From: Rotaria sp. Silwood1
Lineage: Eukaryota > Rotifera > Eurotatoria > Philodinida > Philodinidae
Direction of reading: 5' to 3'
NCBI GenBank assembly: GCA_905250075.1
Contig: CAJNOP010000122.1
Location: 188,830-252,829 of the forward strand
DNA: 64,000 nucleotides
Positions 24,114-37,073 of this stretch are shown here, in pieces. The notes under the pieces were generated by a model. That model was not told the DNA's origin. It made no database searches and saw nothing but the letters and a program-made list of their open reading frames with translations. The stretch's first letter is position 1. Each line of letters begins with the position of its first letter. Made by a program: the position numbers and the translations under genes.

Positions 24114-26096
24114 ATGACTGAACTTACAACTTTTGAAATCTTACAAAATGAACTTATTTGCATGTATGTCAATATCTTAGTTGTGGTGATGTTCTCTCTT
24201 GTTTTTACAATCTGAATACTCGCCTTAATATGGCCATAAGCGATCTTTGTCATCACATGAATATGATTGGTGTACAATATAAACAATTTCAATGCATTGC
24301 ATTGAAGGTTTTACCTGAAATCGAGTCATCTATTCGATTACTTGTTTTCAATGGGTTTTGACAAACTACTATGTCAAAACAAATACGTTCGATACTCTTC
24401 AGTTCCGATCTATCGGTAGTATTTACACAACTGCATACATTGATACTTATATATTTTACTGGTGAACACCTATTCACATTCCCTGATACAATCAAAAATC
24501 TTTTGCAATTAACCAAACTTGATATTCGTTCTTTTGAAGGTAAACATTCGAAAGAATTATTGAGAAAAGTTCTAGCTACCAATGATGGTCAACAACAATC
24601 GATATCATTCGATCAACACTTCATTGATCTGGATCTAACTGAAGCTCAACATGATCAACCTATTTCGTATCTGAATGTTGAAGAATTAACAATCAACTTA
24701 TTGAAATACAATTGACTAAAACGCCATCTTTGCAGAAGTTAGCACTTCATTTATGTACAGAAGATGCACATCTTGTTAATGAGTACAATCTTATCTCCAT
24801 TCTACTTGCATCGCTTGTGAATCTAAATCTGTTCATTGTTTATTTCCTTTCGGAATCCTATATTCAGTCAGACAATTGGCTTGTCCCATGGTCTGGACAT
24901 GTTCCAATAGCATACCTACTGAGTGAGTATCATCAATGTGCTATTATCCATACGATTCCTTGCCATTTGTTTTCTATTTCCATTCCAGCGAAAATGAGTA
25001 AACAAATGTTAACTGGTTCGAACTATACGAAGAAAGCTAGACATCTAATAACTTATGGAAAAGCATATTTTACTGATATATCAATGATCGTATAATATTG
25101 TTGTCAATTTCATACGCTCAAGATTGATGCAGACTGGGATTCAGGAGCACGTACGTAACTTCTCGCGATAGGAACTATTTAAATAGCAATTTCAATACGA
25201 AAAAGAAATGTACGACGAGGTAGCTAAGAATAAGTCGAATTAGTGTTGGCACAGATCTTTCTTTTGAAGTTGCTCATAAGTATATTGTTTTCTATAGATT
25301 TTGAAGAATCTAGATTTAGAAAAAACTCGAGTTCCTTTCCTTTCTACTACAACGAATATAATGGTGTGAATATTGGTGAATAGAATACCCAAGCAAAAAA
25401 ACATATACTCTATCAAAAGTTCAAAATCATCATTGTTGAACGTATTAATAGTTGGTTGTAGTTTGATGGAAATATCATTTAAACTTAAAGCTAAATTCTA
25501 TTTTTTACAAACTTCATGATACCATCTTCAATAATAAGTGCTTTAAAAACTACTTGAAACTTTATTTTCAATGAAATTTTCAACTTTTAGTCTCGTCGAT
25601 AGATCACGCCCATTTTTCATTCGAAAAAAACTCTTTGGAGACTTCATCGAACTGTTTTTCTTCCTTTTTTTTGAATTTTTTTTAAATGAATCTCAAATTT
25701 CGATTCTTGTTTGTTCAGTCGATTGACATCCATTGCTTTCTTCAACTAGCTACTGCAATACAATTAAATCAACCAATTGTATTACATTTACGTTGACTAA
25801 AACAACTTGAAATCGCTGGAAATACCCGTTATTTTGCTCGGCTAATACAGCCCACCATCTCTCTGATTTGATCGTTGATTTTCAAATGTTTTGACGTCTT
25901 AGTAACAGACGAATATGCTTGTCAATTATTCGAAAAGCAAATTAGCTATCTGCATATTTATCACATAGTAGATATTGATTCGATTCAACTCGACGTCATC
26001 ACTCGAAGATTCAGTAGACTTCGTTACTTGGTATTATTGGTACAAGATTCAAAAATATCTATCGATTTTCTTGTAAAAAAAGTATTTGAAAAATAA
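24114..26096 (+). pseudogene. Decayed F-box/LRR-like gene
   Basis: The ATG at 24114 opens an F-box start (FEILQNELI), but the homology moves to another frame near 24155 (QYLSCGDVLSCFYNLN), then stops at 24359 and resumes at once (SKQIRSILFSSDLS). LRR-like sequence continues to about 24715, where a stop precedes TPSLQKLALHLC in a different frame. A last block near 25740-26096 (IVLHLR, then YACQLFEKQISYLHIYHI) carries two further stops. At least one frameshift and several nonsense codons make this a pseudogene. It is the same broad family as the gene at 3455 but a different subtype. Confidence 0.8.
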
Positions 26097-29000
26097 AGAA
26101 ACAAAAGACTTTTCGCACTATTTGTAAACAGCTTTTTATGAAACGAAATTAGTAAGAATTTGTATCAGTGGCTAGTCGATCATAGTTACTTGTACTTCGA
26201 TGATTCATTTGTTATAGAATACAAAGACAATTGGATTGTTGTCTAGTTTTAGCAAATGATGTTGGGCATTTGTAGTGTTCGTCAATCTTTATATGATAGT
26301 ATGAACGATGAAATATGCATATTGACTGAACATGAACAGAATCATTACTCACTAAAATATTCACTCATTTTATCTAATCAGCATATTTGCTTTTTTGTAT
26401 TGTTAGATGTCATTCATACACGTATCTGTTAAATTATATATTATTGACAAAGATCACTATTAATTGCTGCGTTATCTGAAGATTAAGGATGTGAGTATGA
26501 TTGTGAGTGTCTCTTTGATTGTTATTTTTCTTTACGTTCCCTCAAAAATCGGTCTCAATCCAAGTACGTTTAAATCGCATGAAACTCTAAGGAAATGAAG
26601 GGGCTATAACGAAGGAGCTGTGGTAAAATTTTCAGTTTGATTCCATAACATTTGACAGATATATTCACCAAACAGAAGTCAAAAATAGCTGATTTGGCAT
26701 TCCAAATTTCTCTCTCCAGGCTCATTCGACATGTTTTATTTTTTTTTGTCCGAAAGAGCATGTCACGAAGCAAGGCATGACCGAGTCTTTTGCCCGCAAT
26801 ATTTACTTTTTAAACGCAAAAAAGGCATCCTAAGTTCCATGACTTAAAAAAACTATAAAAATGGCGCTCTAATTATACAGATGTTTGCATATATAATAAA
26901 AATACTGCTTGATAAAAAAGAACTTCGCCATGCCCTCCATCTCGACATGATATTTCAGACAAAGCAGAAGCCATTAACTACAATGAAGTTCCTTCAAAAA
27001 TGTGGAATGCGCGATCAAAAAACTATAAACCGAGAAAAAAAATAGCTTATATTTCAAATAGGAGATGATGCAAATGTTCAAAAATTTTTGGAAAGAAGGG
27101 AATGCTGAATAAAACTTTTGAGCGTGCGTGAAAGATCAAATCATGGTCTATCTTTCCCTACATTTATCTTAATTTCGATGATGCTGATGAAACGTGACTT
27201 TTTGAGGGGGTACCTTAACAGGTTATAATTACCATATGAATAAATTTCTTCGTAAACGTCAAACTCTTTGAATATTTGCGACATTGTTTGTTTAAATAAC
27301 TACCCTTTTAATAATGCAGTCTGTTCAGTTTAGTTTGGAAAAGCTTTCGATTCACGAGAACGTGTACTGTTATTAGTCTCAAAGCACCGTGCGTATAATG
27401 ATGGTACTTGAAAAACGAAGGTGCATTCATTACGAGAAAAATTGAATGTGGAAATTATAGTCAAACTCAACAAAACTCGAGTTTAGCTAAACATGAATAC
27501 TTGAAAATAATCGGAAATAACTTGAAACTCGAAGAAACTCCGGAGTTTTTTCAGCCATTTTGGACAATCCGGTAATTCTGATTTCCAATTAAATCACATT
27601 CGACAGAAATAAACATCGATGTGTTTACTTCATTGAACAGGAATTTATTTTAATAAGTATGATTTTTTTTTCTTCTTTGCCATCACTCTACGTCTACTCT
27701 TCCCGTGAATGCTTTACTGTTGGTTTGTAGAGTTCGTCTCAATAGAGTGCACACATGAAAAGAAACGATAAAAAGGAGGCAAAGCAAACGGAAACGGAGC
27801 AGAAGGTGCGATTATGCTACAAAAGTAAGAAACGAACCATTCGAAGAAAAAAAAACTAATTGCGTATAACGCGAAAAAGTAAAATCAACATCAGTAGATT
27901 GTTCAGATTACCCTGAACATTTTGGCTTCAATTACTTATCAGTGGTAACAAAGTTATTAGGAAAACTCTGACAGTAAAAGAAAATATTTTGAATGTTATA
28001 TACTTAGTTTTAAGATGCTGATGAAACTGGAAACAATTGAGACAGACATGATAATGGCTCCCATGATCGGCTTAGTCGATTTCTGCCAGTTAACGATCGC
28101 GTTTATTCACTATTTCACAGCTGTTGTATATTTTTTTGAGCTTCTCACCCATTGCAATTCTCTGATATTGTTTATATATAACATGATGTGTTTTCCTCAT
28201 TTATTTTCCTACTCTATTCATTTATTTCTGTTATTAAAGATATATGCAACCAAAATCATCGTTATATAACTATGAATTTAATGAGACTCTGCATAAAAAG
28301 GACAAGGAAATAATTAATGACTTTGAATGAGAGTAAGAGTAACAGTAACAGTGGTAGAGCTTCTGCTCGAAGTGCGATCTGCAGAGATAAAAGTCCAAAT
28401 CTGTCAGTTAGAAAGCGACATGTGACACTAACGAAGAAAAGCTTCTGAGCACGAGCAATGTGTAAAACTAAGTCTTAAAAAGGTTCAATGAGATAATTGT
28501 ACTTCAAAGTCCGTGTGAGAAATCTCGATTTTTCCACGAATCTTCAGAGCGGTAGTGAAAGTCTCAAGGCTACTGAACGATCCATATAAATTACCCCAAA
28601 GAACTTCAAATACCAAAGCAGTTTATCGTGGTCAGAGATGAAAGCTTCATATGACAGAAAAATTACTAGCAGGTAGGGCAATAAAACTCTGCTCTCAGAG
28701 AAACGGATTATAGTAACACCACAGAAGCCACAATCACATAGCTTGTAGTAGGATGTCAGCGAAAAATTTCACGGGATTCAGAAAATCATGAGAATGATAG
28801 CAATATATTTAAATTTACACAAGAATTCCGAAGACGTTCTGTAAAAATGCTGAACTCAACGAGCAGTGCTTAGATCAGGATGAGCAGTGTTGGACGGCGC
28901 AAAATTATGTGCCACTAGGAAATCAAAAGCAATATTCTTAGATCCTGAGGCGGATGCGTAAGGAGAGAGCCTAAAGCGATCTATCAAAATGTTTCGTGAT

Positions 29001-29750
29001 GAGAAACAGCTTCGGACAGTCAAGAGTGGGTGTAAGTGTAAATGTTGGAATAGGTGAAATGAAGAATAATACTAACATGCACATCAATGTTCGAGTCATT
29101 GTGCGACTGAATCATGTATAAAATCATTTATTACAGAAGCAAAAGAAGCCTGATCAATCTTTTTTTATTTACCTTTCATTACTGCTTGTTGATGAAGAAA
29201 TGTTTCATGCATCTCTCGTTGAAACCGAACAAGTTCCGCTAGAAAAAAAAACATTTCTGTTGAAGGACTCCGATCAGAACGAGAAAGAAATTCGATTGAT
29301 GTCTTTTTTTTTCATCTTACATTTCGCTTTGTTTCAGTAGAAGCTTTCAGATCAGACAGTGAATATTCTAAATGAAAGCGTTCTCTCTGACTGTGCGGAG
29401 GAAATCTATTTTCATTAGAATTTGTATATGATATTTGTCTCAAGCATCTGTCCTTAAAATAAACTGCGTGCTGTCATATGCACTCAATCGAAGTTTCGAG
29501 AGAAAGAAATGCTAGAGAGATTCGAAATAGAACTTGTAAAGCTAAACTGTAAACAGAAAGCATAAAATACTCCCAAGAACTCTGGAACTCTGCAGTTAGT
29601 TTTTCTTTGACAAAAAATGATTTAAAATCCTATAAGATCTTACATAGAATTTGTTATAAAGTTGATAAAAGCTTATGATCAAAATATGTCGAGTTTGGTT
29701 AGGATTATTGTATGATCCTGACAAGATTCTGAGATGGAACCTGACGAAAA
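26097..29750. other. Long stretch without a supported gene
   Basis: Only short chance frames, including a hydrophobic 84-codon frame at 28015-28269 with no family resemblance. The part at about 28330-29030 is richer in G and A than its surroundings but has no coherent frame; a degenerate telomere-like arm occurs at 29024-29110. Confidence 0.4.
29024..29110. repeat. Degenerate telomere-like hairpin
   Basis: GAGTGGGTGTAAGTG, then AAATGTTGGAATAGGTGAAA, then a weak C/A-rich arm. The middle resembles the centre of the island at 32326, so both may be decayed copies of one element. Confidence 0.45.
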
Positions 29751-29822
29751 GGGCGTGGATGTGTAAGTATGGATGGAGTTTGGGCGTAACTAAGTAATAA
29801 ATCAACACCCACACCCATATCA
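29751..29822. repeat. Telomere-like hairpin island
   Basis: A G-rich arm (GGGCGTGGATGTG, GGATGGAG, TTGGGCG) and a C-rich arm (CAACACCCACACCCATAT) separated by about 20 bp. Confidence 0.65.
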
Positions 29823-30009
29823 CCTACTCTGACAACCGTGCATTGATCTCGGTAACAATTTTCCAAAATTTGAGAATAGATCCGAGATCAGGAATCGATA
29901 CAAAATAAAATATTTCAACATTTTCTCCGTCTTCTATTAATGTTTTTTTCATGACTCCATCTATTACTCGTCAATCCATCCTGATTCGTCTCCAATTAAC
30001 AGTCGCAAA

Positions 30010-30449
30010 ATGATCAACATCAAAACAGTGCTTCATTTGATTCTTATGATGGCATTATTCGCGATCAGCTGTAATGCTCGTGGTGTTATTTATAATATTC
30101 CTCGTGATCTTAGTGAAGATCCTGTTGCGCATGCACATCGTGCTCGTATTTTTGGTATTGTTATTGCTGTTTTTCTTACTGTTATTTTTGGTATTGCTCT
30201 TATTTATTTCTGTCAGTCTTACTGGAATAAAAGACAGGTACATTGTGCTAATAGTGTTTTAGTGATAACTGATCGAGAAAATTTCGCTAACATTTATATG
30301 ACCATTTGTACATTTTTCTTTGAAATTATTATTTCGTGTACTTTATGATGCTGAATTATTCCACTTTTGTTTCTTTATAGGAAAAACGGCATCCACACAT
30401 AACCACACAAAAGATCGAACATTCTGAGCAAGTATTAATACCACATTAA
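30010..30449 (+). CDS. Small secretory/single-pass membrane protein, unknown function
   Basis: Two exons, 30010-30237 and 30381-30449, join at phase 0 (CAG|GTACAT ... CTTTATAG|GAA) to give 98 residues. Residues 1-22 are a signal peptide (LHLILMMALFAISCNA). Residues about 48-68 are a membrane span (IFGIVIAVFLTVIFGIALIY) followed by a basic, polar tail (WNKRQEKRHPH). Codons are strongly T-ended (GTT, ATT, CGT, GGT), unlike the chance frames around it, which supports real coding. A poly(A) signal lies at 30536-30541. This is a type I topology, with a short extracellular part of about 25 residues (IYNIPRDLSEDP). I recognise no family. Confidence 0.7.
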
Positions 30450-33400
30450 ACATTATCGACTAGTGTGTTTCCTCTATTATTCTTAATTATTTTTCCTTTT
30501 CATCGTTTTGTGTATTTCTCACAAACTTGAATTCTAATAAAATATGTGCACAAAAAACAACTTTGTTGGATTCTTTAGAACAACATCAGCTATCTATACT
30601 TTTAACAGAAAACATAGTTCATATCACTAAAGCACAACAGAGATTTTTGTTGAAAAGTTTTCTAATGGATCATTCTGTATCAAGGATAGCAACAACGACA
30701 AAATGACAAAAGAACATTAACAAAGTCAAATCAATGCAGTCCGTCAGAATATACTTTGAAAAGGTGTCCTGCATCTTTCCCGTCTCTTTTTTGAACAATT
30801 TTCGCCGTGCAAGATAATGTAGAAGCTCGATTTTTTTTCTCCCACTGCTTCAATCGGAAACGTAAAAGAGAAAAAATGCACGTCGCATTTTCACTTTTTG
30901 GTAGCGACAATTTAATTAGCAAATGGACGAAGAAGAGAACTGGTCATAATTTCATTCCTTCGTTCTCTAACGACACCCTTCAAAATCAGCTACTGGCAGC
31001 ACCAAAATGATCTCATTTTTCTTGGTATCTCGGTTTTGGTTCCTGATTGAAGCTTGGTTACAGACATTCTTTTGGTTAACGAAACAAAAATGTCGGCAAA
31101 GCATAATCGGGAAGGGGAAGCGACAAAAGTAACCGCATTATAATATGATACAAACATCTTATTAGATTAAAAATAAATATAAAAGATCCATGAAAATTCT
31201 GTCTCTATTGTTGTTCTTTCTGTAGATTAGGGAGCAGAAAGTTTATTGGGTTTATTTATGTTTTTGTACCTGATATTTATCATCGCTACTCATGTCATTC
31301 CTTTCATTTCTTCACTTGCATCAAGTCAAAAGAATTTTAAAGCAAAGAAGAAACTGAATATTATTTCTCTTCTTATTTCAAATACTTTTATTTTCAATTA
31401 GCTATGGTCTGGTGCTTATTTTAACTGGTCATTGGTCAAATTATCACTTCATGGTTCAGCATTTGAGGTTTTGAGACGAAATATAACAAAATTCTATTAA
31501 TTGTAATTATGGAAGAAACAAAAGAACCATACTCCCTATCCGAAAACAAAATGATGCTAGTGTCCTTTCAAACGGTGACGATACACCACACAACTAGTGA
31601 GGCTTGACAAATTACTGTTTTCACCGTTGATAACATAAAGTGGACTATTTTTGTATGTGTATATAAATTTATGTGTAACTATTTCATTGTAATATTACTT
31701 CAAAGTATCATAGTTATGCAAAAGAGATTCCATCCAAATAGTGATAATGAAAACTCATCTGAATATTTGAAGACTCTTTTTCATCTTGAAGTTATGTTCA
31801 TCTTGTTTTCGAACTTCTTTATATAAGTCTATCTATATAATTTTGCATTCATTTCGACAACAAATGTTAGAATAATCATGGGAACAAAAAGAACTCAACA
31901 TTTTTTTAAAATTGCTTCTCGTGAAATACCTTTTTGAAATAATTATAGACTTATGTTTCTTGTCTAAACCTTAATTTTGTCTTTTCGCTTTATTCTTGTT
32001 CTATTCATTTCTTATGTTTTTTTTTTGTTATGAAAACTAAAATAATTCCCAAGCAGTTATATATTTTAATAACTACTTTCTCATGTCGCAAATACAGAAA
32101 ACAAACTGGCGGTTTACCGCAGTTAACGGCACAATTAGTTCACTTGTGCACAGGTAAGAATTTAAAATTAAACGAATTGTACGATTTCTTTTCTCAAAAG
32201 CTAATAATAAAAAAATGAGATTTTTTCTTATGTATACCATATACAACTAAAATATCTTTAAACAATTAAAAACTTTAATTAAATTTGAAAAATACTTGAT
32301 GATTATTTTATTGTCTTTGAGAAGGGATGGGTGAGTGCAAATGTTGGAATCGATGAAAAAAGAGAAACATCCACACTCAAATCTACATATACATCTGTCA
32401 TCCTAATGTACTATGTACAAAAGGTCTAGTTTTCAAGGTTATGTGCATTGATTGGACGTAATTTCTTATAATGTAAGCCTGTAAGAAGAGTTTCATTATT
32501 AAATGAAGACGGTTTGCACATTTAGAGGATGAGATCTATAATAATAATTAGAAAAATGTGATATTTTTGATTGTTCTAATTGTTTTTATATAACAATAAC
32601 AGAAAATCAAGAAAAAGTCCCGCATTTACTCTGACATTTTAATTAAAAAGAACCTGTCTTCAGTTATTTAACCTTTAGGATAGAAATGAAAAGTTTTCTA
32701 CTCGGAAGATTTTTCTAATAGAGTGTGTAACTTGTTTTAAGTAGTGACGATCGTCCCTAAGCACCTCATGATGGGATTTTTCTGACATTTTTGACTATAA
32801 AAAGAGTTATGTAATCAACTTCAATTGAAAGAAGCTTGAAAATTGTAATCTTCAAATTTAAGATTGTTAATTCTTTGTTCGCCATCTATCGACATGTCAT
32901 GCCTATTTTAGGAACAGGTTTTTTTCTTGTACCATGACGAGAAAAAGAAAGCACGACATATGTCATTTCCTTTTGACCGATTGACAAAACTTGACGACAG
33001 ATTAAAACTATATGTGAATCTATACTCAAGATTCAAACTTGAAGCATGAATTTAACATTCAACTTTGACACTAGTGTGACAGTCAGCCTAATTGATTCAA
33101 CATTGGTTAAAATCCATTTATTAAATATTGCTTATCTATTTGTAAAGCTTCTGATTATCATTAATTTCATCCGTGACATTCTTTCATTGGTCATTCCTGA
33201 TATATTTCGTAGTACTAACGTCCTAGGCGTGAAACCTAAATCAATCCTAATAGTCTTCCAATTCGCCGATCTGCCTTACCATGAATATTAATTTACCATT
33301 CTGTGACAGTATCAATATCGGAGAGAGATGTAAATTATCATGTGTTTATTCATTTTTTTTAGTTTTTGAACAATGCCGTTAGCGTCAAATGTTATAATTT

Positions 33401-33900
33401 TTCAGGAGTGACTATTGGAATAGAATAACATCGAAGATGAAGAAACGACGATTTTTTCACAGGGTTTGAACCATACATATTCTGCTTTGCTCGCAAATAC
33501 TTTAAGCCACTAACGATCATAAAATGTTACTGATTTTCCGTTTTACAAGTGTATTGAAACACTTTGATTCTAACAAATAAGCCATATGTCCTACTAGAGG
33601 CAAGCACAATTTGTGTATTTCTAGCCTGTTACAGGAAAAGTAGAGATATTCAGCAGACTCCGTAAACTGCTAGAGATAAAGTAAGAGATTGATTGACCTA
33701 TTTTTTCTGTCAAGTTTTCTCTCGACCATGTACTCGATCAAAAAGCGGTTTGATACTTGAGGATGTTCCTTCGTGAGATATATTTCTGAAAAAATCTAAT
33801 TCATATGTTTTTCTCACTGGATTCAAAACAAAATCAGGTTATCTCCTGTTTTTATCTTAAACTATATGGTATATATCGAAAATACTTTTCTTTATACAGA
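30450..33900. other. No supported gene apart from one hairpin
   Basis: AT-rich. A hydrophobic 81-codon frame at 33046-33291 could be an upstream exon of the 7TM fragment that follows, but I could not join it in phase or match it to receptor segments. Confidence 0.4.
32326..32400. repeat. Telomere-like hairpin, degenerate
   Basis: GGGATGGGTGAGTGCAAATG followed by a loop and CATCCACACTCAAATC. It shares the segment AAATGTTGGAAT and the following GATGAAA-type sequence with the copy at 29024. Confidence 0.5.
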
Positions 33901-34235
33901 TGATGATTGTTCAAGTAGGAATAAGTTCCTTATTAATAATGACTCGTATGATTTCTTATGCTTATTACACTTTGAAACCAAGAGTTACTGGATATGAAGG
34001 TTTAGTAAATACATTTTCAACGTCGTTTACCATTCTTCTTTATTATGCTAACTTTGAGAAATCATTTTATATTTATACATTATCAAGTCACCTATTCCGT
34101 TCCACATTTATGCAGAGAATAAAATTATGTGTTCGAAAAATCCTTGGTCAATTCATCGCGTCTATATTCAAGGACAATGTAACTCAAACAGCTACATCGA
34201 TTGTAGCTGCACGACCTCGACATCCAGTTGAATAA
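33901..34235 (+). pseudogene. C-terminal exon (TM6-TM7) of a rhodopsin-type 7TM receptor
   Basis: After a good acceptor (CTTTATACAG at 33900) the frame reads QVGISSLLIMTRMISYAYY (TM6-like), a short loop, then TILLYYANFEKSFYIYTLSS (TM7-like), then HLFRSTFMQRIKLCVRKIL, a basic helix-8-type tail. Such C-termini are common in the large bdelloid orphan 7TM family related to peptide receptors. I find no upstream exons carrying TM1-TM5 in phase, so this is either a receptor tail left by truncation or a gene with exons I missed. A poly(A) signal lies at 34345-34350. Confidence 0.55.
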
Positions 34236-34407
34236 ATATGATTTGAGTCTTTTATATTTGTACAAAAGAATAGCACTATATAGATTGCCGCTGTTGTGAA
34301 CAATATTGTGTTGTATTATATTTTGTAACTGCATGTATTCATATAATAAAATTCAATTTTTTTTCGTCAATATCAAAATTTATTCAAATATATGGTTTTA
34401 TAGAATT

Positions 34408-34470
34408 CAAAATGAGTGTGAATGTGGATGGAGGAGTATCAATCTTCTCTTCATCCTCACTCACACTCTT
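34408..34470. repeat. Telomere-like hairpin island between two convergent genes
   Basis: GAGTGTGAATGTGGATGGAG, a loop, then CATCCTCACTCACACTC: a short perfect-style hairpin lying between the 3' ends of the 7TM fragment and the B-box/NHL gene. Confidence 0.65.
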
Positions 34471-34517
34471 GGAGACAAACAATAATACTTCGATTTTCAA
34501 CAATATCAACTTGTCTC

Positions 34518-37073
34518 TCATCTTGAAAATTGTTGAACTCGATGATTCCACTGATCAACTACGTAGAAATTACCATATTGATCGAATGATAAACCCCTAG
34601 GATATCTCAATTGATTCGCCTGTTCTTCTTTATTGTCTCCATCAGCTATGACAATTCCTTGTTCGGCTCTATCAGGCCAACACATTACTCGATGATTTGC
34701 ACAGTCGGTCACATAGATTGTGCCACATTCGTTGACGGCTATTCCTTGAGGACACAAGAGTTGTGCTTGATCATTCTTCTCGTTTCCGAAACTAGCTACG
34801 AGAATTCCTTCTTTCGCACCTCTGGTCCATTTCATAACGCGCTGATTCCAACTGTCTGACACGTAGACAGAATGATCGCGATCGACAAAGATAAAGGATG
34901 GGCCATTGAGTTGATTGTAACGATTACCTTGTCGTTGGCTACCCGCCACTACTGTTCCCTTCGTCTTGCCCATTTGATATCGTTTCACCACATGCTTTTT
35001 ATAGTCCGAGACGTAGAGAAATCTTTGATCGTCCATTGCCAATCCTCGACAATCGATATTTGAAAGTATTACGTTTCCACTTGTGCCATTTCGACGAGGC
35101 CATTGCATTATTCGTCGATTTCCAGAGTCGCAAATAATGACACTGTCTGTTTTTTTGTCAACAATCACATCTGATGGTGTATTCAACTGATCCATTCGAT
35201 TTCCTTGTCTATTTCCACCGGCCACTACCTGACCAGTCGTTGCATCACATCTCCATTCTACAATACGATGATTCATTCCATCAGCGATCAAAATAGTTCG
35301 ATCATCTTCTACATAGAGACCATACGGATAGGAGAGTTGATGGAGTTCATTGCCCTGACCGTGACCTCCAGCGACGGTGTAAGTGTTGCGAAAAGATATG
35401 TCATCAGGAGAAACGCTTAGAATTACTGCAATGAAAGAAAGGTTCGATTAGGAGAAGTAGAAGGATCGTTCGACAGAGCGATAAGAAGAATTTAACACTT
35501 CGGTTACGGGTCTTTTGAGAAAAATTAATTCTTACAAAAAAGGTATCGAGGAGTTCGAAAGTGATGCTTGCCACTGTCCATGATCCATGTTGAGCGAGCT
35601 GGGAAAATATTTTGTTGAGAACGATTGGTTAGATCTGATTATCGACAACGATCATTTTGAGGATGATGGTGAGAACGAGACGTTTCTCTTTCATCCTGAT
35701 TAGTGAAAGCGAAAGCATCTTGAAATGAGAAATTTCCTTATCGAAGTCAGAGCAGACAAAGATCATCAATCATCTAGATACGAAACATAATTATTCTGTG
35801 GTGATCGTTGACGACCAAAGATTTGTTCTAATGAACATAAACATTTCTCATCAACTTGAACCTCATCAAAATTTTGATTTTCAAAAAGATAGTTTTTGAA
35901 TATTTTCACGCGATCAGACAAAAATCTCGAACTACAAAAGGACTTTGCTATTCGTCGGACATTATTATTTTCAATCTCGATCGATCTTTTCTTGCACTAA
36001 ATTGCCAGATAAAGATGAATTTCCTTGTCTCATTACAACCATTGGATGCAAATTTTGTGTGACAAATAGTCGGAATCTCGCTCAAAATGGATCACATGAC
36101 GAGCAGTATAGACAATAAATTATTGCAATGTGATCGCATCATTTATCGAATTGTCGATAATTGAAAAAAAAAAGAAACGAGGTTTTCTAATGTACAAACG
36201 GCAAAAGAAGAGAAAAAGATCGGTGTATTTTTGACCAGAACAGAAATAAACTAACATGGTAATCGTCGACTTAAATCTGAGTGAAAAAATAATTGAATCT
36301 CAAAATTGCTGTTTTCATATAACAAAATTGAATGGATTTGAAATTCCTTATTGAATAGGTAGAGAACAATGAAACAATTTATTGTTTTTTCCTTCAATTT
36401 TCGATCAAAGCACGTTTCGTCCTGTGCTCACTTTTACTCAATGCAACAAGAACGTCAACGTGAACTTTCGTATCAAATAGTCGATAGAAGAGCACGTCCG
36501 AAAGCGCAACATCTGACGATCTTTGATTCACTCACCCCTTTGTAACTGGTCCTTATTATATTTTAGATGATGACGATCAATTTCATTGTTCTTGATGGCA
36601 ATCACTTCAGATTTATTGAATTGATTGACTTTTCCCAGCAAAAGTGGCAAGTGATTGATGTCCGGTCGAGTTCGTTCAACATCGTCTGAAGTTAAATCAT
36701 CCATCTGTCCACAATTATGAATGTTAGTGGTCAAATTTTCTGCAGAAATTTCTTTTTCTTGATTGAGCAATTCATTGACCTGATGGCGAACTCGTCCAGT
36801 TGTCTCTTGAACTTTCTTGACCGTTTTCGTCTCTTGTTCATCAATTTGACAGGCAAGATTCACGTGAGAATCATTCGATTGTTTGGTCGTGTCGGCTTCG
36901 CCGAAAAGTAGATGATGAGTTCCGATTATTTCATGAGTGACTTGCTTCGACAATTGTTGAAAATGCGCGTTAAAATGGTTGTCGCAAAATAAATTTTGGT
37001 ATTCTGGACACATGCATTCGGCTACACTGTTTTGACATATCGAACATTGATTCGATTTGATTGCTGTTGTCAT
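34518..37073 (-). CDS. B-box zinc-finger/NHL-repeat protein (TRIM-like)
   Basis: Two exons, 37073-36536 and 35425-34518, join at phase 1 (AGGG|GTGAGT ... TTGCAG|TA) to give 481 residues; the intron is 1110 bp. Residues 8-45 are a B-box-like zinc-binding motif (CSICQNSVAECMCPEYQ, then FCDNHFNAHF). Residues about 60-165 are polar and likely coiled-coil. Residues about 195-481 hold five to six NHL repeats with the recurring YVSDSWNQRVMKW and GNRxxQLNxP patterns, expected to fold as a beta-propeller. Related TRIM-NHL proteins bind RNA or proteins; the RING finger is absent, so ligase activity is not expected. The ATG at 37073 follows an acceptor-like TCTTTAG, suggesting a 5'UTR intron or leader splicing. 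Confidence 0.82.

Noticed and set aside
28015-28269. 84-codon hydrophobic frame
   Set aside because: Phe/Leu/Ile-rich frames arise easily in T-rich DNA; no start context or family match.
30055-30262. Frames antisense to, and shifted from, the small membrane-protein gene
   Set aside because: They are shadows of the T-rich codon usage of the real gene at 30010-30449.
33046-33291. Hydrophobic 81-codon frame as first exon of the 7TM fragment
   Set aside because: No donor in phase, and the sequence does not resemble TM1-TM5 of that family.
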